From assembly GCA_020692245.1 (NCBI GenBank), contig JAIMKT010000004.1:55279-101170 (forward strand): DNA of 45,892 bases, given 5' to 3'. The notes beneath the pieces are model-generated. The model saw only the letters and a list, made by a program, of their open reading frames with translations. It did not search any database and was not told where the DNA came from. Position numbers and translations under genes: made by a program. Origin of the DNA: Microcoleus sp. GA_180221_E-2-1-MAG-45_12 (GTDB lineage Bacteria; Cyanobacteriota; Cyanobacteriia; Cyanobacteriales; JAAUUE01). Shown here piece after piece: positions 1-7,260 of the stretch. Position 1 is the stretch's first letter. Each line of letters starts with the position of its first letter.

Positions 1-169
1 CATGCCCTTGCTAGCTAGAAATTTAATCTAGTTAACTTGCACTCATTATCATAACCCAGATAGGGCAAATCTCCAAAATTTATTTCAGATGAGTAATGAA
101 TTAGCATCGTTTATACTTGTTTTGTGCGTCTTACCTACTAACTCAGCTTAAATTTTTTCAATAAAGTTA
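1..169. promoter_or_regulatory. Upstream region of the restriction-modification operon
   Basis: AT-rich non-coding DNA before the methyltransferase gene. It contains a short inverted repeat, CTAGA at 15-19 and TCTAG at 27-31 with a 7-base loop, which could be a control site, but there is no recognisable C-protein box and no controller gene nearby. No clear promoter or strong Shine-Dalgarno sequence is seen before the ATG at 170. Confidence 0.3.
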
Positions 170-913
170 ATGGCAAAGAAAATTATTAGTCTTTTCTCTG
201 GTGCTGGTGGCATGGATATTGGCTTCCACAACGCTGGTTTTGAAACTGCTGTCGCTGTGGAACAAGACTCCTCATGCTGCGCCACATTAAGACGAAATAT
301 GCCAAATGTTCATGTCATACAAGGAGACCTTACAAAAATATCAACGCCAGAAATTCTCAAAATTGGAGGGCTGAAACCTTTAGAATCGTCACTGGTCATC
401 GGTGGTCCTCCGTGCCAGAGTTTTAGCTTGGCTGGTAAGCGTATGGGCATGGGTGATCCCAGAGGCAAATTAGTATTGGAGTATCTCAGAGTAGTTCGAG
501 AAGCTTTACCAGTTGCCTTTGTAATGGAAAATGTCAAGGGGCTTGTGAATTGGGCAGAGGGTAAAGCACTAGAGGCTATATTGAGTGAGGCTGCACAGGA
601 AATTATTTATGATGGCAAAATTTATAAATACGAATTATCCTATAAAATCCTAAATGCTGTTGATTATGGCGTGCCACAATTTAGAGAAAGAATTATTATT
701 ATTGGCAATCGCCTAGGCAAGAAATTTAATTTTCCAAAGCCAACTCACACTTCTCCAGCCGAAGCACAAATGGATTTGTTTAAAAATTCCGAGAATAAAT
801 GGAAAACAGTCTGGGATGCCATTGGAGAATTACCCCCAGCCGTAGAACCTTCAGAGACGGCTTTGCGTGTTTCAGAAACAATTAAAGAAAGAATCGTCAA
901 TCATGGATATTAA
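170..913 (+). CDS. DNA (cytosine-5) methyltransferase, alpha part of a split enzyme (AquI-like)
   Basis: The N-terminal two thirds of a C5-cytosine methyltransferase (247 residues). Visible motifs are motif I (FSGAGGMDIGF, about 9-19), the catalytic PCQ of motif IV (Cys about 82), ENV of motif VI (about 120-122) and motif VIII QFRERI (about 170-175). Motifs IX and X and the target-recognition region are absent here and lie in the next, overlapping gene. M.AquI of Agmenellum quadruplicatum is, from memory, a natural two-gene enzyme of about 248 plus 139 codons, so this arrangement is probably functional and not a broken gene. The protein should bind S-adenosylmethionine and methylate cytosine only with the beta part. 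The two MTase genes and the endonuclease form a tight operon. Confidence 0.9.
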   Translation: MAKKIISLFSGAGGMDIGFHNAGFETAVAVEQDSSCCATLRRNMPNVHVIQGDLTKISTPEILKIGGLKPLESSLVIGGPPCQSFSLAGKRMGMGDPRGKLVLEYLRVVREALPVAFVMENVKGLVNWAEGKALEAILSEAAQEIIYDGKIYKYELSYKILNAVDYGVPQFRERIIIIGNRLGKKFNFPKPTHTSPAEAQMDLFKNSENKWKTVWDAIGELPPAVEPSETALRVSETIKERIVNHGY

Positions 914-1298
914 AAATCATCAAAGAACAGCCCATGCTCCCTCGACGATCGCTAAAATTCAAGCAGTGGGAATTGGCAATAAACTCAGCAATTTTTCTAA
1001 GTCTTTTGGCTCTACCTATAGAAGACTTGATCCTAACAAGCCATCACCTACGGTAACTAGAAGTGGTTATAGAGACTTTATTCATCCCTTCGAGAATAGA
1101 ATGCTTACAGTTAGAGAGTTAGCTTGTCTACAAACATTTCCGATCGATTGGGAATTTTTAGGGACAAGACTAGATTCTTATAGTAGTAAAAGAGTTGTGA
1201 CCATGACTCAATTTGGACAAGTTGGGAATGCCGTCCCACCTATTCTTGCTGAAGCCATAGCAGAGTCGATTATGGAACAGTTTTTTCAGGATGAGTAG
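903..1298 (+). CDS. DNA (cytosine-5) methyltransferase, beta part carrying the recognition region and motifs IX-X
   Basis: This is the C-terminal third of the methyltransferase, in the +1 frame relative to the alpha gene. It shows a recognition-type stretch with FGSTYRRLDPNKPSPTVTRS, motif IX (TVRELACLQTFP) and motif X (QFGQVGNAVPP). The ATG at 903 is chosen; it overlaps the alpha stop by 11 bp and would give 131 residues. A GTG at 867 would give 143 residues and a 47-bp overlap, so the start is not certain. No strong ribosome site is visible, so translation may depend on termination-reinitiation after alpha. The beta stop codon directly abuts the endonuclease ATG. The alternative reading, a frameshift in a single gene, is possible but less attractive given the AquI precedent. 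Confidence 0.85.
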   Translation: MDIKNHQRTAHAPSTIAKIQAVGIGNKLSNFSKSFGSTYRRLDPNKPSPTVTRSGYRDFIHPFENRMLTVRELACLQTFPIDWEFLGTRLDSYSSKRVVTMTQFGQVGNAVPPILAEAIAESIMEQFFQDE

Positions 1299-2246
1299 AT
1301 GAATAATTTACATGTCATATCTGCTGCTAGTTTAATTACCACACCTGAAGCAAGGAGAAGCGGGTTTCTTGAATATGCGTTGCGTAGGAATAAAGAAGCT
1401 ATTCCCTTTATTGATAAAGCAAAAGCTCTGAAAGCTACTCTCCAAGCTCATACAAATCAACCTGCTGATATCCTCAAAATTGATAAAATCAGAGAAAGCT
1501 TATTAGAATCTGCTGGCATATCCGTCAAAGCTAAAGCTCATCTATCTGATGTCGATAAAAGAAGATTATTAACGGATTTCATCGATAAAATTCTCATACC
1601 TTGTGGTCAAGAATATATTAACGAAATTATCTATCGATATCTTTTAACTTCAGGTGATGCCCTTGGTGGGAAAATGCGAAATATTGTGGGTTCAATTGCC
1701 AACGAAAAACTAAATCGCTTTGTGATTTCCCAACTGCAAATATGTCAAATTAATTTCTCTTTTGCTACCAACAGTGGCTTTTTTGTTTCTACAGAATATA
1801 GCCTAGATATGGCAGAAGCAATCAAAGCTATCCGATGGGAGACAAATAGTGGTGAGCAAAGGCTATTAATTTACAATGTTCATGTGCCTCAAGTGAGCAA
1901 AAATATTGATATTGTTTTACTGAACAAGTTCACGGAAACTGCCAAGGGAAAGAATCTTAAAGATATTTTGGGTGATGCAAAGAACTATTTAGCCATTGGT
2001 GAATTGAAGGGAGGGATTGATCCTGCTGGAGCAGATGAACATTGGAAAACGGCAAATACTGCATTAGGTCGGGTACGCATTGCTTTTAATGGTCAGTTAC
2101 CATTGATATTTATAGGTGCAGCTATTGAATCGGCTATGGCAGGAGAAATATTCGATCAATATCAGAATGGATATCTGGCTAATTGTGCTAATTTAACCAA
2201 TGATGATCAACTTGCCTCAGCCTGTGAATGGCTAGTGAATCTATAA
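1299..2246 (+). CDS. Type II restriction endonuclease, AvaI/BsoBI family (predicted C^YCGRG)
   Basis: A 315-residue protein of the AvaI/BsoBI (Endonuc-BsoBI) family, close to the usual length. Candidate active-site residues are Asp204 (KNIDIVLL), Glu235 and Lys237 in the GELKGG motif, and His248 in GADEHWKTA. The E-x-K and the His 13 residues after the Glu match my memory of the BsoBI catalytic set (Asp, Glu, Lys, His). Known members cut CYCGRG, and the split methyltransferase immediately upstream is the matching AquI-type partner, so this specificity is inferred for the pair. The ATG follows the beta stop codon with no gap and has GGATGAG just upstream. The gene reads through without damage, so an active system is likely. 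Confidence 0.92.
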   Translation: MNNLHVISAASLITTPEARRSGFLEYALRRNKEAIPFIDKAKALKATLQAHTNQPADILKIDKIRESLLESAGISVKAKAHLSDVDKRRLLTDFIDKILIPCGQEYINEIIYRYLLTSGDALGGKMRNIVGSIANEKLNRFVISQLQICQINFSFATNSGFFVSTEYSLDMAEAIKAIRWETNSGEQRLLIYNVHVPQVSKNIDIVLLNKFTETAKGKNLKDILGDAKNYLAIGELKGGIDPAGADEHWKTANTALGRVRIAFNGQLPLIFIGAAIESAMAGEIFDQYQNGYLANCANLTNDDQLASACEWLVNL

Positions 2247-2264
2247 AATTGGTCGATTCTCTAG

Positions 2265-2426
2265 GGAGAGGCTTGCACCAAAGACCAGATTGCCGCCCAA
2301 TTCAAAAACGGTAGCCGCAACAAAACCGCCATTGCCGAAAATCTCGATCGACTAGAATGGTTCAGCATCCTCATCTGCCAAGAAGAAAACCACATCAAAT
2401 ACTGGCAACACATCGACACCCCCTAA
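2265..2426 (+). pseudogene. C-terminal debris of an unidentified gene
   Basis: An open stretch without a start codon, bounded by an in-frame TAG at 2262 and TAA at 2424. It encodes a peptide containing DQIAAQFKNGSRNKTAIAEN and ending in WQHIDTP. The AAQFK...K..I.ENL.RLE pattern vaguely resembles the winged-helix-like tail of some large methyltransferase or helicase proteins of restriction systems, but this is a guess. A further tail-like peptide ending in NKNLLKIWED stops near 2518. The 2247-2513 interval contains no intact gene. It is probably the eroded end of a gene displaced when the restriction system inserted. Confidence 0.4.
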
Positions 2427-2513
2427 AATAAATCGGTATTTGAGTAAGAGCGTAAAAAACATCCTGAACTGGTCGATCGATCCCAACAAAAACTTACTGA
2501 AGATTTGGGAAGA

Positions 2514-3170
2514 TTAAGATGCGTCTGCCCTGTTCGAGATCAAAGTATTGGCAATTTTATCGGCAATTCCGGCGATCCATTGTTCATCTTGTTTAGTGTA
2601 GCTGCGGGGGGCATTAGCTCCCAGGATTAAAACCCCTTGGGAACCGATCGGCTGACAGATTACCCCTTGGGTATTGGGGGGGAGATAATCAAATTCGATT
2701 TTGCCGGGATAAATATTTAAATTGACTAAATACACAGGTTTTTGTTTATCGAAAACTCGTTGGAGAATCACACCGGGCTTCACTTGAGAGTTTTGGCTCA
2801 AAATTCCCCGCCGGAGCAAGACTCGATCGCCATAGAAAACCACTAGGGATTTAGTCACCGTATTAGTTAACAGCAAGTGAGAAGCCCACGCCAGTTCAAC
2901 TTTGACCACTTCTGGTAAATCTGGAGCCAGATCAAAACCCTCAGTGCCGATTAACTCCACCGCTTCCGGCGATCGAGCCTGTACCTGCTGCCACAATAAC
3001 CCCGATAGGATCAACACTGCCGCCAAAATTACTCCCAAAACGTCCGATCGAGCTTGGCTATTGGTTAACTCTGGAGTGACTAAACGATTAATTAATAATA
3101 AACTGCCCCCTAAACCACCAACAACCAAGGGTAATAACCGGAGGAGATAATTTTGATCCCGTTTGTTCAT
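2514..3170 (-). CDS. Cofactor assembly of complex C subunit B (CCB2/CCB4-like, DUF2930)
   Basis: A 218-residue membrane-anchored protein of the cyanobacterial CCB2/CCB4 family, which helps attach haem ci to cytochrome b6 of the b6f complex (complex C). Two N-terminal transmembrane segments are visible (about residues 9-27 and 44-62), followed by a soluble domain with NIYPGKIEFDYLPPNTQG and GVLILGANAPRSY. It overlaps the upstream chorismate lyase gene by 4 bp (ATGA), so the two are translationally coupled. Both serve photosynthetic electron transport, one through cytochrome b6f and one through plastoquinone. The family assignment comes from overall sequence pattern; mechanism is known mainly from Chlamydomonas homologues. 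Confidence 0.8.
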   Translation of the reverse strand: MNKRDQNYLLRLLPLVVGGLGGSLLLINRLVTPELTNSQARSDVLGVILAAVLILSGLLWQQVQARSPEAVELIGTEGFDLAPDLPEVVKVELAWASHLLLTNTVTKSLVVFYGDRVLLRRGILSQNSQVKPGVILQRVFDKQKPVYLVNLNIYPGKIEFDYLPPNTQGVICQPIGSQGVLILGANAPRSYTKQDEQWIAGIADKIANTLISNRADAS

Positions 3171-3763
3171 AGTTTATCGCTGCCCAGATATTTGCAGAGG
3201 TAGGGAGAAAATACTTCATAGATCAAAGTTAAGGGCTGTCCATGATGCCAAAATAAATAGTGCCTGCCCCAAAAGGCTCCCGGCTCTCCGAAGGCAATTT
3301 CTAGCTCTGGAGAATTTCCATAATAAATTCCTTGGACATCCCGGTATAACTCGGTGCGGAGTTTGGCGAGACTTGCCCAGATCGGCAGGCTACGGTTTTG
3401 TAAGTATTCATCTACGTGGCTGGCTTCCCACCAAGAAGTTGCATAAGCTAACCTTTGTCCAGAAGCAGTGCGCAGCCACACCTGTCGTCGGAGCCGGGGC
3501 CCTGGAATAGCCTCGATCGACTCTGGCGCATGATCTCTATCCATCTCGATCGCCGACATATCAATCACGTCTACTTCGGTGGGTTCCCCAGTCAGCAATT
3601 GCAAATGCCGAGTCGGTGAGCCATCCCCCAAAAGCATTAGCTGCCAAGCTGGAGAGAGTTGTTGATGGGGTAATCCCTGTTGAACGATGATTTCATTTCC
3701 CTGCCAGATAGGATCTAGGGCATACCAACTAAGTTTGGTGTCTGGGCTATCTACAATTTTCAA
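3167..3763 (-). CDS. Chorismate lyase (4-hydroxybenzoate synthase), cyanobacterial type
   Basis: A 198-residue protein of the UbiC/DUF98 family, similar to Synechocystis Sll1797. It is expected to split chorismate into 4-hydroxybenzoate and pyruvate, the entry step of plastoquinone-9 synthesis. Recognisable stretches are the basic RLRRQVWLRTASGQRLAYATSWW segment (shown here only as a landmark near residues 90-115), the NRSLPIWASLAK loop, and the C-terminal FWGRHYLFWHHGQPLTLIYE with the conserved Glu of the family. The stop codon overlaps the start of the complex C assembly gene by 4 bp. It lies downstream of a tRNA-Leu gene on the same strand but is probably transcribed separately. Confidence 0.8.
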   Translation of the reverse strand: MKIVDSPDTKLSWYALDPIWQGNEIIVQQGLPHQQLSPAWQLMLLGDGSPTRHLQLLTGEPTEVDVIDMSAIEMDRDHAPESIEAIPGPRLRRQVWLRTASGQRLAYATSWWEASHVDEYLQNRSLPIWASLAKLRTELYRDVQGIYYGNSPELEIAFGEPGAFWGRHYLFWHHGQPLTLIYEVFSPYLCKYLGSDKL

Positions 3764-3858
3764 GCGAAGATATCCTAAGCTAATAAAATAAACGTTTCGG
3801 GTAATATTTTGATATTTATCCTAGCAATTTATCTTAACAAAGTTTAACAATATTAAAT

Positions 3859-3939
3859 GCGGATGGCGAGACTCGAACTCGCACGGCTTGCGCCACTACC
3901 CCCTCAAGATAGCGTGTCTACCAATTCCACCACAACCGC
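3859..3939 (-). tRNA. tRNA-Leu (anticodon GAG)
   Basis: Read on the minus strand the gene starts GCGGTTGTGGTGGAATTGG and ends GAGTCTCGCCATCCGC. It has the leucine-type D-arm AATTGGTAGACAC, an anticodon stem CTATC/GGTAG enclosing TTGAGGG (anticodon GAG), a class II variable arm (GGCGCAAGCC) and a T-arm with GTTCGAG. CCA is not encoded. The acceptor stem has one U-U mismatch, position 5 against 68. Length is 81 nt, normal for a class II leucine tRNA. Confidence 0.93.
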
Positions 3940-4071
3940 AAAAAATGAAATTTAATCAATATCTAGTAGGTTTTACCCTAATTGCTGGTTTGCATTAGGT
4001 TGTTTAACTACCTTGATTAATTCCGCATTTTTAAGATTAACACTTTTCTGGCTTTTTGCTAACATTTTTTT

Positions 4072-4632
4072 ATGAATAAAGTAGATCTCCGGCGATCGCT
4101 CCTCAATCAGCGCCAAAACCTCAATCCCCAACAGTGGCGTGAGCAGAGTCAACAAATTTGTGATGCTCTCCAGCAAGATCGTAAATTTCAGGTGGCAAAG
4201 ACGATTCTTACCTACTTCAGCTTTCGTCAAGAACCAGACTTGATGGACTTAATTACTCAAAACCCAGAAAAATCTTGGGGTTTACCTCGATGTGTCGGGC
4301 AGGATTTGCAATGGCACTATTGGCAGCCGGGATGGACTGTCACCCAACATCGTTACGGCATGATCGAACCAGATGCAAATCTCCCCTTAGTAGCCGTAGA
4401 AAATGTGGATTTAATTCTTGTCCCCTGTGTGGCGATCGATCGAGCTGGTTATCGTTTGGGTTATGGTGGCGGCTATTACGATCGACTCCTGAGCCTCCCT
4501 GCTTGGCAAGATAAACCAACTCTAGGGATTATTTTTGCCTTTGCCTACCGAGAATCCTTACCCCGTGACCCTTGGGATTCCCGATTGCATGGGGTGGTGA
4601 CGGAGACGGGAATTATCCAGAATCTTGGTTAA
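4072..4632 (+). CDS. 5-formyltetrahydrofolate cyclo-ligase
   Basis: A 186-residue enzyme that converts 5-formyl-THF to 5,10-methenyl-THF with ATP, returning stored folate to the one-carbon pool. The N-terminal helix has KVDLRRSLLNQRQNL, the substrate region has LPRC, and the diagnostic C-terminal phosphate-binding motif RLGYGGGYYDRLL is intact at about residues 128-140. Length is normal. The gene converges on lspA with only 3 bp between the stop codons, so the two share a short transcription-end region. The ATG at 4072 follows a T-rich stretch without an obvious Shine-Dalgarno sequence. Confidence 0.92.
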   Translation: MNKVDLRRSLLNQRQNLNPQQWREQSQQICDALQQDRKFQVAKTILTYFSFRQEPDLMDLITQNPEKSWGLPRCVGQDLQWHYWQPGWTVTQHRYGMIEPDANLPLVAVENVDLILVPCVAIDRAGYRLGYGGGYYDRLLSLPAWQDKPTLGIIFAFAYRESLPRDPWDSRLHGVVTETGIIQNLG

Positions 4633-4635
4633 GTG

Positions 4636-5127
4636 TTAGGTTCGATCGTCCCTAGAAGAACTATCAGTACCAAAGAAAGCAGCAATTAGTAGGCAGATAA
4701 TCCCAAAATTGATGGAAATGTCGGCAATATTAAACACCGGGAAATTAATTAGGCGAAAATCTAGAAAATCGACCACATAACCCAACAGGAATCGATCGAC
4801 CCCATTCCCCATCGCTCCACCCAAAATAAACCCATAGCCCCACTGCTCCAAACGAGGCAACCTCGGACTCCAAATTGCCCAAGCCATTAACCCCAAACTC
4901 ACCAGCAGAGATAACCAGCGCAGCCACCAGCCGCCCCCGTTGGCAAATAAGCTAAAAGCCGCCCCTGTATTGCGAACATAGGTAAAGTGAAATATCCCAG
5001 AGAGGATGGGTATTGATTCGCCAAGTTCCATGGTTTGGATCACCGTTAATTTCGTAAGCTGGTCGATCGCCACGCTGATCCCTGCAATTACCCAAAACCA
5101 AAAATTCTTTACTCTCATAGCTACCAA
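4636..5127 (-). CDS. lspA: Lipoprotein signal peptidase (signal peptidase II)
   Basis: A 163-residue aspartyl membrane protease that removes signal peptides from prolipoproteins after lipidation. Four hydrophobic segments are visible. Family signatures are the N-terminal DQLTK, VRNTGAAFSL, and the two catalytic Asp boxes GNGVDRFLLGYVVDFLDF and FNIADISI, all intact. The C-terminus is short and polar. SsuA, encoded near 24 kb, carries a lipobox and is a likely substrate. The gene is convergent with the folate cyclo-ligase gene. Confidence 0.95.
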   Translation of the reverse strand: MVAMRVKNFWFWVIAGISVAIDQLTKLTVIQTMELGESIPILSGIFHFTYVRNTGAAFSLFANGGGWWLRWLSLLVSLGLMAWAIWSPRLPRLEQWGYGFILGGAMGNGVDRFLLGYVVDFLDFRLINFPVFNIADISINFGIICLLIAAFFGTDSSSRDDRT

Positions 5128-5284
5128 ATTGTGCGGACAGATGCGGTAAAAGGCAAAAATTCCCGCTAGACTTTTTCACTTTACCAGTTTTAAGGAAGTG
5201 TTAGAAATACTTTTGATCCCCATTAATCTCAACTCACGCTAGTTAATCTCAATTAATTGCACAGAGACAGCTCTAGTTTTGGTT

Positions 5285-7075
5285 TTAAGGATTGGTTGGT
5301 TCAGCTTTGAGGCGTTGTTGAGCCATTAGTCCCCATTGCAGTTCTTCCGGGGAAGGTCTACCGGGGTCAGATTCAATTCGCTCCCTCACCCGTTTGTCAC
5401 ACTCTGCCCAGGCTACTGGGTCGATCAAGCCTTGTTTTGCTTCCGTCACCTGAGCTATTAAACAATGGGTGGGGGTACTATTTTCATCCAACTCTAAGGC
5501 TGTCTGGAGAGATTTTTCTGCTTCGGCAAGTTGATTTTGCTGGAACTGCCACCAACCCAAATTTTTCCACAAGGTAGCCTTAATAGTCGAATTTTGGGTA
5601 TCTTCTAAACCTTGTCTGATCAATTTTTCATCAAAGGGATGTTGATAAAGAATCTGGAGTCTAGTTAAGCTACTCGCTGCTGCTGCCGCCGCCTCTGGAT
5701 TAGATTTTGGGTTAACTTCTTGGGAATTTTTATCTTGAGAATTAGTAAAGTCGAGGGCAAAACGATTGTTATTTTTAATAGTATTTTCGTAGCGTTCCTC
5801 TGCACATTCTATATCCTTGACTGCTTCACAAACCCGACCCAAACTATACTCAGAAGCTAGATTATCGGGATTGAAATATAGTGCTGCTTCATAGAGAAAT
5901 TTTGCCGAACTTAGTTGATTTTCGATAAATTTATCAGTGCCTAAATTTTGGAGCGATCGATCAATATTCCCCAAAGAAACCAAATTCAAGCCTCTAGCAA
6001 TAAAAGGAGAATAATTAATAAAAACTACTGCCCCGACAATCATTAACATCAAGACATTTACTTTACTTAGAGTTTCTTGGCGGAGAAGTTCTGGTAAGGT
6101 AATTAATTTTAGGCGGTGTTGAATAGCTAAAGTATTTTTGGGTCGTCTTCGGACATCTTCTGCCATTAGGTCATCAATGAGATTTCCGAGTAGAGGAGAA
6201 ATTCCATTAGTATATTTCCGCCACATTAATTTTTTAGTGATTTTATGGTAAGGAATATCGATCGGTGCTCTGCCAGTTAATAAATGCACAAAGGTTCGCC
6301 CCAATCCAAAAAAGTCTGAAGCTAATACTGCTTCTCCTGATAGCTGTTCTTGAGGAGCATAGCCCGGAGTTCCTACCGTAGTCCCCTGATCACCTTTGTC
6401 TTTGCCAACCGTACCAAAATCAATCAGGACAATTTGCCCTCTACGAAATTGTTGGTCATGAGTGTTTTTATCATAACGAACAATTAGATTAGAGGGTTTG
6501 ATATCCCGGTGAGGAAGACTTTTTCCATGTAACTCGTGCAAAATCTCAACTAACTGAGCTAGCCATTCCAAAGCAATTTTTTCATCAATTCTGCCATTAA
6601 TATCTACAAAATCTTGGAGATTGTCGCCTTCAATAAATTCCATCACAAAGCAAGAGAGACTCTGGGCAGGACGAGAAATATTGACCGTAAATAAACCTTC
6701 CTCATCTACTTTCGGGATACCGGGATGATCTAGCCAAGCCAGAGTTTTTACTTCTCGTTTGAATAGCCGGAGTAGGTCTTCGTTGTCGTTATACTTTAAG
6801 ACCTTCATCACCTTTTGCTTACCGTAGTCCTTCGATCGCAGCCCTTGATCTAACACCAAGAAAACATCAGTATAGGAGCTTGTTGTTAATTTCCGCAGAG
6901 GTTTAAGCAACTGGTAGCGATTATTCACTAAAAGTTTTGTACCGCAATTTTGGCACACCGTCGCCCCTTCTAGATTTTCTCGATGGGAACATTGGGAATT
7001 AATGCAGTAAACAGTTTGGGAATTTTGAGACGTAACTTCCGAAGGAGTTTCCGAGTTAAAACTAGAGTAAGTCAT
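5285..7075 (-). CDS. Serine/threonine protein kinase with N-terminal zinc ribbon and C-terminal TPR-like repeats
   Basis: A 596-residue cyanobacterial Hanks-type kinase. A four-cysteine zinc ribbon comes first (Cys 24, 29, 41, 44). The kinase domain runs from about 54 to 325: the glycine-rich loop is degenerate (RKLTTSSYTDVFLV), the ATP-binding Lys is about 91 (VMKVLK), the alpha-C Glu about 108, the catalytic HRDIKPSN about 189-196, DFGT about 219, and GTPGYAPQEQ follows. One transmembrane segment (about 342-358, LMLMIVGAVVFI) separates the cytoplasmic kinase from a C-terminal part with TPR-like helices such as LWKNLGWWQFQQNQLAEAEK. Catalytic residues are intact, so activity is expected despite the loop. 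Targets cannot be deduced. It is monocistronic by spacing. Confidence 0.9.
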   Translation of the reverse strand: MTYSSFNSETPSEVTSQNSQTVYCINSQCSHRENLEGATVCQNCGTKLLVNNRYQLLKPLRKLTTSSYTDVFLVLDQGLRSKDYGKQKVMKVLKYNDNEDLLRLFKREVKTLAWLDHPGIPKVDEEGLFTVNISRPAQSLSCFVMEFIEGDNLQDFVDINGRIDEKIALEWLAQLVEILHELHGKSLPHRDIKPSNLIVRYDKNTHDQQFRRGQIVLIDFGTVGKDKGDQGTTVGTPGYAPQEQLSGEAVLASDFFGLGRTFVHLLTGRAPIDIPYHKITKKLMWRKYTNGISPLLGNLIDDLMAEDVRRRPKNTLAIQHRLKLITLPELLRQETLSKVNVLMLMIVGAVVFINYSPFIARGLNLVSLGNIDRSLQNLGTDKFIENQLSSAKFLYEAALYFNPDNLASEYSLGRVCEAVKDIECAEERYENTIKNNNRFALDFTNSQDKNSQEVNPKSNPEAAAAAASSLTRLQILYQHPFDEKLIRQGLEDTQNSTIKATLWKNLGWWQFQQNQLAEAEKSLQTALELDENSTPTHCLIAQVTEAKQGLIDPVAWAECDKRVRERIESDPGRPSPEELQWGLMAQQRLKAEPTNP

Positions 7076-7260
7076 GGCTGCTAGGGAGTTTCACCGATAA
7101 ACTAGGGTATAGATTATGACGGCAAATGTTAGGGAAATCACAAAGTTAGAGGAATTTAATTGTAATATTACCCCTCAAGGAAGAGAATATACAAGATACT
7201 AGAACGTCTTTATAGTAATTGTCTAGTATTTAACTCTAACATATTTTTCATGTGAGATAA

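Noticed and set aside
15-31. Controller-protein operator for the restriction system
   Set aside because: Only a 5-bp inverted repeat is present, and no C-protein gene lies in or beside the operon.
867-913. Frameshift or sequencing error in a single methyltransferase gene
   Set aside because: The split lies between motif VIII and the recognition region, as in the known two-gene M.AquI, and each part has its own usable start. It is kept as two genes, though a real frameshift cannot be excluded.
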